Shown here: piece after piece, positions 5,813 to 6,580 of the stretch
How positions within the stretch are numbered: the stretch's first letter is position 1
Layout of the letters: each line of letters begins with the position of its first letter
Origin: Ruminococcus sp. UBA3767
GTDB lineage: Bacteria; Bacillota; Clostridia; Oscillospirales; Ruminococcaceae
Direction: 5' to 3'
Length of the DNA stretch: 6,580 nucleotides
Assembly: GCA_002371625.1 (NCBI GenBank)
Contig: DFFV01000019.1
Span: 1-6,580, forward strand
Notes under the pieces: model-generated
Seen by the model: the letters and a program-made list of their open reading frames with translations, nothing else
Database searches by the model: none
What the model was told of the DNA's origin: nothing
Position numbers and translations under genes: made by a program

Positions 5813-6285
5813 TGAAAACTGAAGTTAAAAAAAGACTTGCGACCTGTATTCTTCTATGGGGAGCTTTTGTGGTGATAAAGTGGATAATGCTGCTCAGTCC
5901 GTCCTCGATACTTTCGATGCTGACACCGTTTGCAACGGTATTTCGTGATGCGAGAAAGGATTATGTGGTATCGGGCTGGATAGGGCTTTCACTGGAAACG
6001 GTGCTGCTGGGAGTACTGTTTCTTGTGAGAGCAAAGAAGATAGTTCCGCTTTACTTTGTGTTTATAGTATACTCGGCATTTTATATCCCAGCGGTAGTTT
6101 ACTGGATAATAATGCTGGAATTTGAGGCTTGGAGATATATTCAGTTCCTGCCTGCAATAGCTTGCTGCGTAATGATGGTATTCGGCGCTCCTGCTTATAT
6201 TTCGCAGGTCAAGCTGAAAAATCCCGGAAAAAAGCCACCTGAAAGCAAGGAAAGTGAAGATGCCGAAAAAGAGGAGAAGAAGTAA
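5812..6285 (+). CDS. Four-helix membrane protein of unknown function in the fab operon
   Basis: I do not recognise this 157-residue protein. Four hydrophobic stretches are visible, at about residues 9-28, 54-72, 78-101 and 109-130. They are joined by short loops, one of them basic (VRAKK, 72-76), and end in a highly charged Lys/Glu/Pro tail (133-157). The N terminus is basic (MKTEVKKR), suggesting an inside N and C terminus by the positive-inside rule. No catalytic motif stands out. The ATG at 5812 shares its A with the accB TGA (TGATG), and no strong ribosome binding site precedes it, so translation is probably coupled to accB; the GTG at 5809 is an alternative start. Codon use resembles its neighbours. 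The stop directly abuts fabZ, whose ribosome binding site lies in the last Glu/Lys codons. It is certainly part of the operon by layout. A link to membrane lipid synthesis is inference only. Confidence 0.85.
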   Translation: MKTEVKKRLATCILLWGAFVVIKWIMLLSPSSILSMLTPFATVFRDARKDYVVSGWIGLSLETVLLGVLFLVRAKKIVPLYFVFIVYSAFYIPAVVYWIIMLEFEAWRYIQFLPAIACCVMMVFGAPAYISQVKLKNPGKKPPESKESEDAEKEEKK

Positions 6286-6580
6286 ATGGCTGTTGTAATG
6301 AATAAAGAGCAGATCATGGAGGTAATACCTCACCGTGATCCGTTCATGCTGATAGACGAGATAAACGAGCTTGAGGTGGGAAAGCGTGTAAAGGCGACAA
6401 AGTATATAAAGGCTGATGATTTCTGGTTCAAGGGACATTTTCCGCAGTACCCCGTAACACCGGGCGTGCTGATGGTGGAGATGTGTGCGCAGGCAGGTGC
6501 TGTTGCGCTGCTCTCGCTGCCGGAGAACAAGGGCAAGATAGGCTTTTTCGGCGGCATAAACAACTGTAAGTTCAGACAGC
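6286..6580 (+). CDS. fabZ: 3-hydroxyacyl-ACP dehydratase FabZ (partial, 3' end missing)
   Basis: Hot-dog-fold enzyme that dehydrates 3-hydroxyacyl-ACP to trans-2-enoyl-ACP, the step between FabG and FabK. The first 98 residues are present, of a usual total near 140-150; the window edge cuts the rest. IPHRDPFMLIDEI (14-26) is the typical FabZ opening. Catalytic His51 in GHFP and Glu65 in PGVLMVEMCAQ are present with the usual 14-residue spacing, followed by the GKIGFFGGINNCKFR strand. GGAG at 6273-6276 is 9 bases before the ATG, which directly follows the TAA of the preceding gene. An in-frame ATG at 6298 is possible but lacks a ribosome binding site. FabA is unlikely given the IPHR and GHFP context. 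Confidence 0.95.
   Translation, partial: MAVVMNKEQIMEVIPHRDPFMLIDEINELEVGKRVKATKYIKADDFWFKGHFPQYPVTPGVLMVEMCAQAGAVALLSLPENKGKIGFFGGINNCKFRQ

Overview
This window is a type II (dissociated) fatty-acid synthesis locus from a Gram-positive anaerobe. The gene set and order, the FMN-type enoyl reductase FabK in place of FabI, the strong purine-rich GGAGG ribosome binding sites, and the heavy use of AGA/AGG and ATA codons at moderate GC all suggest a Clostridia member. A Ruminococcus-like (Oscillospiraceae/Ruminococcaceae) genome is the best guess, but this is inferred by eye and not from a search.

Layout: fabD (malonyl-CoA:ACP transacylase) lies on the minus strand at the left edge (15..941). A 376-bp AT-rich divergent intergenic region follows (942..1317). 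It holds a good plus-strand promoter (-35 at 1124, -10 at 1147), a candidate minus-strand promoter, and a perfect 18-bp palindrome (1278..1295) just upstream of the fabH ribosome binding site. The plus strand then carries one tightly packed run with no convincing terminator: fabH (TTG start), fabK, fabG, fabF, accB, a four-helix membrane protein of unknown function, and fabZ, which is cut by the right edge. The gaps are 12, 81, 26 and 14 bp, then a 1-bp overlap, then 0 bp.

How the genes work together: AccB carries the biotin used to make malonyl-CoA, and the remaining carboxylase subunits presumably lie to the right. FabD loads malonate onto acyl carrier protein (ACP). FabH starts chains from acyl-CoA and FabF elongates them. 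FabG reduces the 3-keto group, FabZ dehydrates, and FabK reduces the enoyl group. All recognised enzymes keep their catalytic residues. The acyl carrier protein gene and a MarR-type regulator, both common in related clostridial clusters, are not in this window.

Most of the window is ordinary housekeeping biology. The points worth a second look are the unknown membrane protein translationally coupled between accB and fabZ, the palindromic candidate operator between fabD and fabH, the split of fabD from the operon, and the unusual fabK-fabG gap. I saw no mobile element, CRISPR array, tRNA or rRNA.
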